From Hypoxylon rubiginosum (Eukaryota; Ascomycota; Sordariomycetes; Xylariales; Hypoxylaceae), in the NCBI GenBank assembly GCA_902806565.1, contig CADCXA010000031.1, forward strand, positions 620,001 through 684,000: a stretch of DNA of 64,000 nt, given 5' to 3'. Of this stretch, positions 21,796-34,024 are shown piece by piece; position 1 is the stretch's first letter, and each line of letters begins with the position of its first letter. Below the pieces are notes generated by a model. The model was not told the DNA's origin. It did not search any database and saw nothing but the letters and a program-made list of their open reading frames with translations. A program made the position numbers and the translations under genes.

Positions 21796-24738
21796 TTTTA
21801 ATCAACCTAATTCACCGCGGTCTGCCAGAAAAGAGACAGATATCCAGGAGCATGTTGAAAACATTTGGAAGCAAGCACCACCGCTCTCATTGGCGCGCTT
21901 TTTACGCAGTCTCGCATTTTTTGAGACATATAATCGATGTACGAGTATGTAGAATTATGATGCCGAGGCGGCGATGCTGGAAGCAGATCACACGAGGATT
22001 TTGCAGAGGCACTGATATCAAGGGGATAGTAGCAGCGGACAAGGAGAGAGAGCGAATGTATTATACTGCATTTTTTCTAATTAGCGCCTACTTTCTCATA
22101 TCAGAGCTGTCTTCGTACGCATTACCTTGAGACGTAGTATCTCAAGGCATGAATACACTCGCACTATCCGAATGAGCCCGAGTAGATGCCTACTATCACT
22201 ACGAAATTGCGAATATAGTCCACCTGAAAATACTCAACTCGTCTCAGAATGATTTAAGCTTAATAAGCGAAGGGGCGAGTGAGCTCGTGGTTTGCTTCGA
22301 AGTAGATCAGAATCATAGATACATCTCAGAATTGAACTCGCTCACCTGATGAACTCTTGCCACGGACTCGTAGCTTCGTTTTTTTTCTTGCAATAAAATT
22401 TTCATGTTTTGATGTAGGTAATTATTAAATAGATAGGGGTATTTACCGGTATCTACCTAGGTACATGAGATAGGACGCCCCTATGTGGCCAACATCTGAC
22501 CCCTAGGGTTTATGATTGCGAATACCTTTTGGTATTTGGATTTCGAGAGCGCGCGTGGTACGCTTGAAGAAGCTGGTGCTGGGAGCAGCAACGCCACATA
22601 AGTCTGAAGAGTTTCAGCTCTACGAAATGATCTCGTTGACTCGCTAGGGTTAGCAGTACAGTAAACTCTTCCCCATCTTAAGTGTCGGTAGGTATGACAT
22701 CCCAGGCGCCAGAGGGAAGCTATCCTGTGTTATCATACAAGAGAGGATCTACCTATCTATTCTAGTTGAAAATAAAGAGGACGGACTGATTTGATCTTTC
22801 CAAATCTATACGAACATTGACATTCCCTCTACGTAAGGTATCTTCAATGTGTCCAGAACATGTAATGTCTTAGTGTAATAACGCGTATAAATCTACTAAC
22901 CGAAATTTACGCTTAGGGTAGTGTATAGTCTAATACCGCTGATAGCAATTCGAAACTTGGTAAAGATAGGAAACCCCTTTTTGGGCGACAGGAGCCTCTC
23001 TTACGGCTGTCCATATGTTGGAGATCTAAGATGTTTCTAATACACATCTTCATATAATATATACCTAGGGTAAATCGCGATTATCTGTTCAGGAGGCAAA
23101 TAATCTATACACTGTTCTTTTCCTACCTAACTTACAGAAGTGACACAAAGGAGGCAGGTGCTCTTGTGTTGCTATTTGCCCACATCCTACGGCCCAAATG
23201 AACCGCCTGCTCACGATAATTTTGATCCTTGGAATGCTTGACAGTGAGTCTTCATTTCGACTTACTCATTCAAGATAAGCTACTGGGCAAGTCTCGTATG
23301 TGATATACTCAAGGTAGGTACGCACGGCTATTTCTCACCCCTTTTCGTATCTACATCTCATCCCGTGAATGTACCATAGCAGCCAAGCCAGCTCGACTTT
23401 AATAGACCTACCTAGGTATACAAGATCAAAACTAACAACATAGTAGAGGCATCTTGACCTTATTCATATCCCGCTCCTGAAGATAAACATCAAGTGGGCC
23501 GAGATAAGTTCTTCCCCTGTTAGCAGTTTCTCTTGGATATCTCTTGGATGGAGTCTTGAAAATGCACATGTGCCTGTGAAACTAGACCAATGTCCGCCGA
23601 CTTATACGACCTAGCCCTGACAGCCGTAGAGGTCTGTTCGCCTACATCACATCTCCTCGTGGCTCTTCCTATCCACATCTCTCGCTCGACTTCACGTAAG
23701 TTCGCCCAGTAGAAGATTTCAGTAGATGTTCGTTCTCCTTTTTCTTTTTTTTTCCTTTTGCCACCACTATTATCTCCTGGAGGCTTATTCACTAGACGCA
23801 TCCGCACCGCAGGCTATCACTGGTAGCTAAAAGAGGTTTTTTTTTGTTCGTGGCCGTTGCCGTTGCTGGGTATCTGAGCAGTGACCAGCACCTGCCAACG
23901 GTTGACTTAAATATCCCATTGGCAACATCATATCTCAACCATTCCCTTAAATCACCCGGCGGGCCAACTGGCAATTGGCTTAATGGGTGAAGCAGGGGGC
24001 CAGAAATAACCCCACCGGGGGTTTTTCGTAGCAGCTTGGGTTCGAACCTGTGGCAGGGCGGCAGCGGCCACTGCTCAGGTCAAATGCGCACAGGTTGGAA
24101 CCTGGGCTGTAAGCTTTTTTTGCTAATTCTCTCTGGGTCCTAATTTTTTCTCTGCTTATTACAATTCTTTTTTCAGCTTCTTCATCACGTATCCAGCCAA
24201 TTCTATCTAGTACTAGAAGAAGGGCTAACCTAGCTAAGGATTTCATCTCAACTTAGATAGGTGAGCTTCAACCCTTAGTCTTCTGACAACATTCTTTTCA
24301 GAATTATTATTTCCTTTTTCTCCAGGCTCGTCACTAAGGGTATGATAGATAATCTCGAAGCCTTCCTTTCAACCTTACGATGTTGCCTTAGGTATCGATT
24401 GCTACACCACCTTCATATTTTGTAAGTTTCATACCTTCCTATATCCTCATCTTCCACCAATCCCTTTTTCTTATTTTCTCGAGGGAACATTCACATCCAT
24501 CTCTTTTCATCCAACTTTCCATAGCCTCCATCACCGACAACAGGTTGTCATTTCCTCATAGCGGTACTATCTCCAGCCTCATCTTTGATGAAGCGAGGTG
24601 CCTTAGGTATCGATACTTAGTAATTTGCCTAACACTTTACTAGATTCACTGCACTACCGCACGAGTCACTACTAGAATTACACGAAGCAATTCCAACCGC
24701 CTACGTGCTTTTTAATATAGAGCAATACGTCAAAAATT
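21796..24738. other. Intergenic stretch
   Basis: No convincing gene in 2.9 kb. It contains the CFT2 3' UTR on the left and the promoter/leader of the 2EXR-domain gene on the right, the latter with long CT-rich tracts at about 24250-24540. ACCTAGGT palindromes lie at 22455-22462 and 23410-23417. A segment around 24030-24120 has tRNA B-box-like sequences (GGTTCGAACC) but no complete tRNA. Confidence 0.65.
24384..24614 (+). repeat. 16-bp direct repeat pair upstream of 2EXR gene
   Basis: TGCCTTAGGTATCGAT occurs at 24384-24399 and again at 24599-24614, 215 bp apart, both within 360 bp before the ATG at 24739. An exact 16-mer repeated in a leader or promoter may be a protein-binding site or a small duplication. 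The sequence between the copies is not repeated. Confidence 0.75.
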
Positions 24739-25832
24739 ATGGCTTCCGTCAAGGATTCCCCGGTCACGACCCATATCCCGTATCGAGATCTTCCTGCAGA
24801 GCTAAAGCTCAACGTGTGGGAGGAGCTGTCGATGCCCCGTGGGGTTCATCACTTCCATATTGACGCCGGGGTCTATCGATTTAATAATGAACTCACACAA
24901 GACATAATCGTCAAGCCCATCGACAAGGCCAAGGACACATCCGTCTGGCGAGTGCGCAATCGGGCCAAGTGGGTCGATGCTTGTTCCTGGCACGCTCTAT
25001 CCAAGAAGCTCGAGGCCAAGCCGACGACCCGCCAGTTCTGGCCCAGAACCAAGGAAATCGTCGCTGCAGGCACCCAGAAGATAGAGGAAGGCACCGATGT
25101 GGCCATCGTGGACCTCGAGAACGACCTCGTCTGCTTCACACACAAGGGCATGTTGTTGCAGACCTTCTTCATAAAAATGTTTCCCTGGCAGGAATTCCAT
25201 GGGGTCACGCGCGTGGCGCTCGAGTTTCGGACCGTCCTCTTTAATCAGAAGCCATACTTTTGTCCCTGCCCTGAAAAACCCCATAAAGTCCTCGCCACCT
25301 GCCCGGATATGCTCAACTGTTTCTTCAGCTACTTCGAGGATCTCGAGGTATTCTACTTCGTCCTGAAGCTCACGTGCGCGACTATCATGGCTCCTAAGCC
25401 CGACGTGGATAGAACTGGCACACGATCGGCCAAGAAGGTACTGAAGTCGAAGGCGCCTAGAGTCTCCAAGAAGGAGTACATCCCAACATATTTGGCTCGG
25501 TTCCGTGGTACGTGATCGGTCTTTTCTTCTTTGCCCACGTAACTAGAGAAACTCACCCCATCTTCCCCTTTCCATATACCTGCACGAGCATACGCTAACC
25601 AAACGGCCAAAATTGTACAGATATCGCACACCGTGAGGACCTCGAGACCTTCGAGGACCTGAAGTACAAGTACTACGAGGTACGCCGGCAGGACACCCAA
25701 GGTGTATTCCTCAAGGACGATGTATGGCGGAGTATCGATGCGCTCCAGAAACTCCACCATGACCGAGTCAAAATCAAACCCCACCTGACTAAGAAGTTGG
25801 CCTACAAGGTCTTAGTGATTGCGGACATCTGA
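24739..25832 (+). CDS. 2EXR-domain protein, function unknown
   Basis: Exons 24739-25507 and 25621-25832 (113-bp intron with a GCTAACC branch site) encode 326 aa. Near residue 15 the sequence YRDLPAELKLNVWEELSMPR is the hallmark of the fungal 2EXR domain, an F-box-like module found in large expanded families of filamentous fungi. The rest is a mixed alpha/beta stretch: a Cys-rich patch YFCPCPEKPHK near 175, a basic Lys-rich segment near 230-245 (KKVLKSKAPRVSKK), and a charged C-terminal part from exon 2. No signal peptide or membrane segment. The family is widely seen in ascomycetes without a demonstrated biochemical role. The start is the first ATG after a long CT-rich leader. Confidence 0.82.
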
Positions 25833-26244
25833 GAGAACTCGGCGGCCAGAGTGGAAGAGGGAGTTAGTATAAGGCAAAACTACATGGTCACGATGGAACA
25901 CCCCTCGAGAGGCATGGCTGGGGTCTGATGAGGACACGGAATCCGGCTTTTAATTGTTTTTCTTTTCGGCCTTTTCTTTCGCGAGGAACACACAAACTGC
26001 GCTGATATTATTCGCGATCTATTCTCCAAATAACCACACATAAAGCATTTCATAGAAAGACACAACCGAGTTGTATTCTAGAACACCGTTTCAGCAGGTC
26101 CATCGGTACTTCATAAGAGGTAGATAGAAACTCGTTCTCGTTGGTATTTGAAAATACCTGTGCCGTTTTCAAGTTCGTGAAGCCGTAGTGGAAATTAAGT
26201 CGAGTAGCCGCCGAGATCGGCGCCCCTAAGAGATAACCTTGTCA
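25833..26244. other. Spacer between 2EXR and LrgA-LrgB genes
   Basis: A 412-bp gap between two genes on the same strand. It contains the 3' UTR of the first and must contain the promoter, or a missed first exon, of the second. No specific signal is evident. Confidence 0.5.
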
Positions 26245-28457
26245 ATGTTGGTGACGGCATCCTTTGTGACAATCCTACAATTACATGCAGCTGTATTCTT
26301 ACTCGATAAGCCTCGATTTATAGTCTCCTTCGACTGGGGATTGAATTTCATGATGGTTATCGAGCGCCAGCGTCTCCTGGACGACTTGTGGTCTGCAGTC
26401 CAGCTGGTATCTCCCCCATACATATTCTGTACATACTCAGCACCTATTAACTGACCATTCTTATGTAGGCAATCCGGCATTCACGAAAGAACATCATACA
26501 ATCATGGTTATATGTCCCCTTTGGCATAATTCTCATTCTCCTAGCATGTTTCGGGGTCAGCAAGCTATTCGCACTCGGTTCGGTCGCCTTTCCCGCGTCG
26601 GTGGCGTGTCTCGTCATCCTATTTCTGGCGCTGCTGCTATCTGAGCAGGTCCTCGGCGAGCACAGGACAAGGCGCATCGTTGCCATTGTCGATGTTCCAG
26701 TAACTCACACTAACGCTACCACCACCTTTCTAAACGAGTTCGCAACTAACATTCCGGCAGGGCGGCTGGGCGCTGCGATGGATCAACGTCCTGTTCACAC
26801 CCTCATTCGTCCTACTACCCCTGAGCCCGCCGATAGGCGGCGTCGAGGTCCTCAAGATCATAGCCGTCTTCAGTGAGCAGCGAGCGGACTTTTAACTCAT
26901 CCACTCAAACCAAATCTTGCTAACTCCCCGCCTAGTTATCGGCTTCGTCGCGATGATGGTCTTCGCGGCGTACATGACGCGCGGGCTGCAGCTCGTCTTC
27001 GGGTCCTCGAAGCGAGCCCTGACGGAGCGGGCCGAGGAGCTGCACCCCGACAGCGAAGAGATACCCATGACCACGGCGCCGCAGACGGGGGGAACATCGA
27101 CGCCGATGAGCGTGGAGCAGCCTTCATCCGATGAGGTGAGCTTGCAACCGCCCCCGCGATCCCAAAATACATCGCAAGGCCACCAAGACGACGAGTCGGG
27201 CCCGCAAGCCTCCCGCGCAGCCAGCAGCAGCACTCCGCCGAACCTCCCACCTCAAGCCCCCATCCCCCCCTCCCGATCCAGCCGCTGGGCCGCCATCCTT
27301 ACCGCCCACCTCGACCTCTGCATCTACACCTCGCTCTTCCTCCTCGTCGGCCTGCCCGTCTACTTCTCCGCCGCCCCCGGCTACGAGATGCCCCTGCACC
27401 TGTCCCTCAACGTGCTCGCCTACTTCCTCGCCGCCTCGCTGCCGCCCCGCTGGCAGCGGTACCTGCACCCCGTGCTCGCGTCCTCGCTGCTGACCGTCCT
27501 GGGCCTGTGGGTCCTGGGTCTTATGCGCGGCGACGACTTACAGACTTCGCTCGCCGCGTATAAGACGGGCGTGGGGTACGCGCAGCTGTGGAGCGGAGGA
27601 GGAGGAGGAGGAGGAGGAGAGAGGAAAATGCTGCCGGGCGCCGGCGACCTGTTCGCCAGCGCGCTCGACGCCAGCATCGTGGCGTTCGCGCTGCCGGTGC
27701 ACCGGTACCGGCGCGAGCTGCGGCAGCACCTGGCCGCCATCGCGGTGCCGAGCGTCGCCTTGTCTATCGCGTCGCTGTTCGCGTACCCGGCGGCGTGCCG
27801 GGCCGTGGGGATCAGCGCCGAGCGCAGCCGTACGTACTAATCTATCTCTATCTATCCATCCATCCAACACTAGGACATAACCATTACTCCTGAGACTTGT
27901 TTTCATTCCTCAAATTATAAACTGCTTGCTTGGCTTAAAGAAGTACCCAGTTGCTGACTTTGCTGACTACTACTATTACTGCAGTGGCGTTCGCGGCCAG
28001 GAGCCTGACGCTCGCGCTCGCGGTGCCGGCGACGGCGAACCTGGGCGGCGACGTGAACACGGTGGCGGCGCTGGCCATCATGAGCGGGATCGTCGGGGTG
28101 CTCGTCGGGCAGCGCATGCTGGCTCTGATGAAGATTCCCGAAGGTGACAAAACCCATATTTCCTTCCCCCTTCCCCCTTGCCGACACGCTGCCGCTCGAT
28201 AGGTGCTAAGGAGTTATCTTACCTAAACCCCCAAACTAGCGGACTGACTGACGACTTATTCTGTAGATGACTACGTGACCCGCGGCGTAACGCTAGGCGC
28301 CAACTCCTCCGCCATCGCGTCCGCGCTTCTCCTGCGCACCGACCCGCGCGCCGCTGCGCTCTCGATCCTCGCCATGAGTCTGTTCGGGACCGTCACCGTC
28401 CTGTTCACGTCGATCCCGCCGATCACGGCCGTGATACAATCTCTAGTCGGACTATGA
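26245..28457 (+). CDS. LrgA-LrgB (CidA-CidB) family fusion membrane protein
   Basis: Six exons, 26245-26406, 26469-26699, 26761-26872, 26936-27829, 27985-28143 and 28267-28457, keep one frame and give 582 aa. The first half is LrgA/CidA-like: TM segments around SWLYVPFGIILILLACFGV and FPASVACLVILFLALLL, then LRWINVLFTPSFVLLPL. A Ser/Pro-rich linker follows (residues about 205-280), then an LrgB-like half with the family core LALAVPATANLGGDVN and MSGIVGVLVGQRML, ending VTRGVTLGANSSAIASA. Bacterial LrgA and LrgB are separate proteins; in plants a fused chloroplast form, PLGG1, transports glycolate and glycerate. The fungal fusion is therefore an inner-membrane or organellar transporter candidate, but its substrate is unknown. 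A run of eight Gly (27595-27620) interrupts the LrgB part. The first exon is the least certain; M37 or an unseen upstream exon could be the real start. Confidence 0.85.
27595..27620 (+). repeat. Coding (GGA)n microsatellite
   Basis: About eight GGA/GGC units code for a poly-Gly loop inside the LrgB-like half, after YAQLWS and before ERKML. Being in frame and trinucleotide, it can change length without breaking the gene. Confidence 0.9.
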
Positions 28458-31400
28458 GGTCTTCGAGATGGAGAGAGGTCGGGGACTGAGTTACTTACTA
28501 TCATGGCCAGGTAAGTAGGTAGGTAGCTACCTGGCAGACAGTCTATGGTATTCTGCTATCACCGCCCGCTCGAGGTTCATCGCGCGTTGATGGATGCAAG
28601 TCACTCAGTACAGTGGAAATGTACACGCGTTCCTAGCTGATACGTATAAATTAATGCTACTTCCTCAAGGTATAACAGGTTATCCATGTCTCGCCTAAAG
28701 GCGCAGAACCTCCCTCCATGTTAGCAGAAGCTGTACTCACTCGAACGAAGGAATATATCCAGAAAAGGGGTCACGTATTGTTCCCAGCTTGAGTGAAGGG
28801 TACCCATATCTAGGTATATAGCTACAGGATTTCCGCATAAACTTCATACATTCACGTCGGCTATATGTATTCCCTAAGATACACATCTATAAAGGATCGC
28901 GAAGCATCAAGACGAAAAAAAAAACCGGAAAAAAACCCGCCAGAAGTCGTAAATCAAGCCGAATTGTCAAATAGTCAACATACTTCAAAAATGTATTAAA
29001 TGCGAAACCCTTTCAAGACGAAAGCTATCTAGCATTCGAAAGGAAAATGGCCCACCTCATGATTCCTGCGAGACCTGAAGCAACAAGAGGTAAATATCCA
29101 TCTCCGTCCAGCTTCTAAGGGGTGAAGCCGCGGGATCATGGCATCAAACGCAACGCCAGGCAATTTCACCATTATCTACCTCAGGTAATCAACCGTTCTC
29201 ATAATTGCCCCATTCAATTCCGACAGCTAGCTACATACCTAAGTTACATACCTGATCTCCCCTTTCTTTCGTTCATCGTCGTCCCCCCCCTTCTCCTCTC
29301 CTCCTCCACCGTTTCGTTCTCCAACGCTAAGTAAGGTATGACGTCACACGCTCGACGTTTTGCAAGCGACAACTAAGTGGACATAAAAAACATCCGATTC
29401 TCCCTCTTTCTCTCTTCCTAGACCGTATCCAGAAGAAACGACGGAGAAGATCTTAATCGATGCAGTATACTTAACCTAGTAGGAACGTAACTACCTAATG
29501 TAAAGGACGCGTGACAGGTCCATATTCGCCGTGTAGTATATAGGTAGTGTACGAGCTATAGCGTCCCGGATCACTCGTCATGATTGCTGCCCGATAGCAT
29601 CATTGACATCACCTCTTTTTCGTGCCCGCAATCCGCCGTCTCCGTTACCTATGATTGCCTAGCAGATATTCGTAGATCCTGTCTCTCCTACTGATGTTTT
29701 GTCTAGAAGTTCGTTAGATTGCTTACTAGCCTTTACTTTCTTTCTTGATCTCTCGTTTGCTCGCTCTGCCGATATTTTCTAAAAATAAGAAAAAAGAAAA
29801 AAAAATGTCGTAGGTGAAAAGACCCGGCCTCGGACCAATGAGCACCGGGGAAGGGGAGGGAAAGGACCCTCTTCGGCCCTCCATTCCCGACAGCCCACCC
29901 CCAGTCCCGAAACGGCAGCGGAGGGTGCCGATCGCTGTTGGTTTTGTACGTAGCTCTTTTCTTTCACCGCCCGCGACCGTTGTGGTGCTACACTAGCCAC
30001 CTTTTTTTGTGTCGTCAGACGGACGACGATCCTCGACCAGCATTGCCTGATATGGACCAGCGTCCCAGCGTCCCCCGCCAACACTTCGATATCTGCCTCT
30101 TTCTTGTGAGGCTTGACCTCTTTTCCTCGAGACCTCACTCGCCAATTCGGCCACCAACCCACGAAAAAGCCGCTGTGGCGAGTTTCGAAGCTGTGGCACC
30201 CTTGCTAAAAAAAAACGTCGCTAACGTACCTGGCTCGCGTGCCTCGGTGAACTTCCCCTCAAGGGTAATGCTCGACGTGGTAAGGTCGCTCTAGGGGGAA
30301 GGGAGAAGGCCCTTCTCCTTCGCTCTGCCCAATGTATGTACATAGGAGACCTGTGGCGAATGCGGATGACTGCCGGATAAGGAAAGTTTGCTGCTCGATA
30401 GCGCCTTATCATTGGCCATTCGGGGTGTGCTGGTCCGGCCAGAAGTCTCTCGGTCCCTGTGGCTTAGGAGGTGGCAAGTCCGCACATTCCCCCAACAGAG
30501 TTCGATTCGTCCCCTTTCTTACCATCCTGCCATCTCGCTGCTTGAGAAGTGATGTGGCTAGTGTCGCAGCGATCTTCTCCCTTCTTTGCAAATTCTCATC
30601 GCCAAAAACGGGAGCTACCCCGGGGCGTGTCGTGATAATATGTGGCTCACTATTTTCGATCGTGCATACTTGTGTGGCGATAGTGGGCTCCCTTTATCAT
30701 AGTAAACAGTCTTTGTCGTCCGTTCTCCCCATGAACCATGACCTTTTCCCCTGGGGAAGTCGCGTCCGGAAAGCGTGATTGGTCCCGGACACTCATGTCG
30801 TTGCTCAAAATAGCGGCTGTGTCTCCTGCAGGGACCTTTGCGAGCCTAAGTGGCGACCGTCAGGTGTAGTACGAAGTCGTGCCGAATGAATAACCTATCC
30901 GTCCCGGCGTCACGTCGGTACCGCGACTCGACCTCCCTGACAAGCTGAAATGAAGCACCTCTCTAGACTCCTCATTGGATCTGATTCTAGATGAGACATA
31001 CGCATGTCGTAGATGCGACTCCACGTGGCATAGGGGAGGCCTCCCTACGATGTCTAGATCGGGCTGTTCCTGAGAATCTTTTGTGTATGTGTAAACGACC
31101 TCGTGGTTCTCCGGAAACACGCATAGGCGGTACGACCATCTGTTGGTAGCTCGAATTCCGACAGGGAGATGACCGAAGCTCGCTTGTGCTTAGAGCTGAT
31201 AATATTCGTCATCAGTACATCGTCCCTTACAGCATAGTGAATAAGTTAGGTATTCCCCTTGTTCATCCAATATCTCCCTCCGGTCGGTTCCGGCACGTAC
31301 GATCGGGGTTTGAGGTGAGTCGGGGGTGGAGGTTCGGAGGTCAAGCCTCCCGTAGGCCTAGACAGACTGTGGCGAGTGAGCCCCCCTAATCACGGCTGTC

Positions 31401-33372
31401 ACGGCTTGTCGCTGTAAGTACCAGTACTTTGCCCGCTAAATTGACCACCTGGAGACACCGCTTCAGCGATCGGGGCCGCGCCCGCAGCGAGTCACAGCTG
31501 CATAATGTAATGCAGGCCGTTCCCCAATCAATCCCAACGACACGCTGTAACGGAGTTTTATTACCACGCGCTACAGTGGGTTTAGCTGCAGCTTCAGGGG
31601 TCTATGTAGGTACTAGATGGGCCTATCGCAGGGCTCGCTACCTGTTAATGAATCCCAATAATTACGCCCGCTGCGGTGCTGCAGTGCGATGCGATACGCT
31701 GAAGACGCTGAAGACGGCGCCAAAACTTCACACTACCAGATCCCATATCTTAGAGACGGACCGGCTAGCACTCCGTCGTTGCATAGGTATGATAAATGAT
31801 TATAGCATCAATGCAAGGTGATGAGATATTCTTCGTTCAGTCTGCCGTTGGGAATTTTGATTGGATCTTTCATTTCTCGGCTAGCAGTGAAAGCTACGAA
31901 TAGCGTTTAGGTATGTTCTCATGGCTGGTAGCACGAACGATAGGGGGTACGGTAATGATTTGACCAGTGATTCTTAACACCGGTTACAGCGAGAACGTAG
32001 TGCCCTGAGATTTAGCGCTATTGGTGTAAGTCGGAATTTTACTCGCCTGCCAATCATACACGTAGGGTCGACCCGACCGGTAGCCGAGTTGGAGTCGAGA
32101 ATATGATATGAGTGAAGGATCAATGTGAGTGTTGATAAACGCCATCTTAGAGCCTAGAGACAGGTCAGCGATAGAAGACCCTACCTACCAACTTCAAGCT
32201 TCCTAACACTGTCCATTTAGAGGTTTTAGGGAGCCCAACAGGGTAGTTCTCTTCGCGGATTAATCTAGAAGTGCACTGAAAATGAGGTCTGTTCCTGTGT
32301 CATGTCTTGGGATATTGCCAGGGTTCCCTTGAGCCGGTAAGCCTGAGTAGTCAGCTTAGCGATATGTCAAGACGGGTGCATCGGTTGTGAGTCTCAGAAA
32401 GGCGAAGGCGACCGTCTTCATCCTGGCAAAGTAGCACATACTCGACGGGTATGTACTACGGGTTCTAACAACATTAGAAGCATGTACCGCGGCGTGTGGA
32501 GGGAACTCCATCTGTCCGTTCGTCTGAACGACGGTAGTATGGTAGCATGGTAACACGAGATAGCCGCATATCGAGTGACACAGTTGATAGGCCCCAGGTG
32601 CCCAATCTGCGGAACGCGCAAACTACTCGCCACAGCTGTCAGAGCTGGAGCTGGAGCGCGGTGGAGTCGCGGGCGTGTTGCGCTGCACTGCCCCAATTCC
32701 AACCCAGACGTCGATCACTATCTGTGGCTTTCCAGGGCTGGAATTTTCAACGTCAAGTCATCGTCAGCAAATACAACTGGTACAGTAGCATACGCGGACG
32801 AGACCGGCACTTGTAACCGACAACAGATGATGTGAAATTCATATTGGGCATGAACGATACGTGAGACGACTCTTTTTTGATTAGAAAGCCGAGAGCCTTG
32901 CCGGGCATGCGTTGGCCAGTTGGTCAGTTGGACAAGTCCGTTTTCGAAATATGACGTTTGTCAATAACGTCGCCTGACATTCGACATTCGACAATCCCCC
33001 CCCGAAAAAAAACATCCCGCATTCGTTTTCCTCTCCGAGATTATCAAACCCCACACCCAGACAGCGACGCTGACGAAGAGTGGGCGGGAATCTTATTGTT
33101 ATTGAAGGAGGCTCTCAAGATAGTAGATTATGCAAACGACCAGTCAGTAGCTGCTAACTACATAGTAGATTTAATATGACGGGAGACGGGGGAGTGCTTC
33201 ATGTTTAAATGAATGGTCCCGAATGAGTAGTGGGATGTCGATGTGTCGATGTTTCGTTTCCCTTTTCAATCTCTTCCAATCTTGGCCTCTATCTGTTTCT
33301 GGGGAGGGGGATGTTTCGATTTGGGGAACCCCCGGTCAGAATTGTTTTAATGGGAGGGGGTTTGATGGGCTT

Positions 33373-33406
33373 GGGGGATGGGGGATGGGGGAGGTGGGAG
33401 GTGGGA
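33373..33406 (+). other. G-quadruplex-forming motif
   Basis: Five runs of at least three G separated by two- to three-base loops match the intramolecular G-quadruplex consensus. It lies in DNA without a supported gene. Confidence 0.65.
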
Positions 33407-33992
33407 GCATGGGCTGCATGGGAAAGAAGATGGCAAGAGATGAAAGGATCCAGAAGCAACCTGCAGAGGAACCCGATGTTTTGGTGCCGGAATTCCGCGA
33501 GTTTGTGGGGACGGACTAAAAGCTCCAGCTGGGCCTAAAAGCGTAATAAAACGCCGAACGATACCTACCTTACTCGGGTCCAGCCACTAAAGCCACAGCT
33601 CTGGTTGTCAGTTGTGTGGATTGTAGGTTGTTAGGTACTGGCTTAGCTGCTTAGGTACCTGTCTAGCCTGTAAAGTTAGGGGAGTCCACATGCAGTAACC
33701 ATTGCGATAAAACGAAACATTCTCGTCTGTTAGTAAAGAAAGAAACCGAATTACCAGCCGAACATTTTGCAAAATCAACTCTATACATATGTAGTAATAG
33801 TAAAAAATCCCACCAATTGTAATAGAAAATACTCTTCTTTCCCCTCTCGTGCCGCCTGCCGCTTAGTGTATACATGAACGCCTATACTGCCTATACTACC
33901 TGTCAACACTTACATATCGCGGGTACAGGCTTATGATAGCATTACATGGATGCTCGCTACATCTTAATAAGCCTCTCCAATAATCGGTCTAG

Positions 33993-34024
33993 GCCCTGTG
34001 GCCCTGTGGCCCTGTGGCCCTGGG
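33993..34024 (+). repeat. 8-bp tandem repeat (GCCCTGTG)
   Basis: Three perfect copies plus a fourth with one change (GCCCTGGG). Simple tandem repeat in non-coding DNA. Confidence 0.85.

Noticed and set aside
32081..32092. Pol III A-box match TAGCCGAGTTGG
   Set aside because: No B box or T-rich terminator follows within a reasonable distance and no cloverleaf can be drawn.
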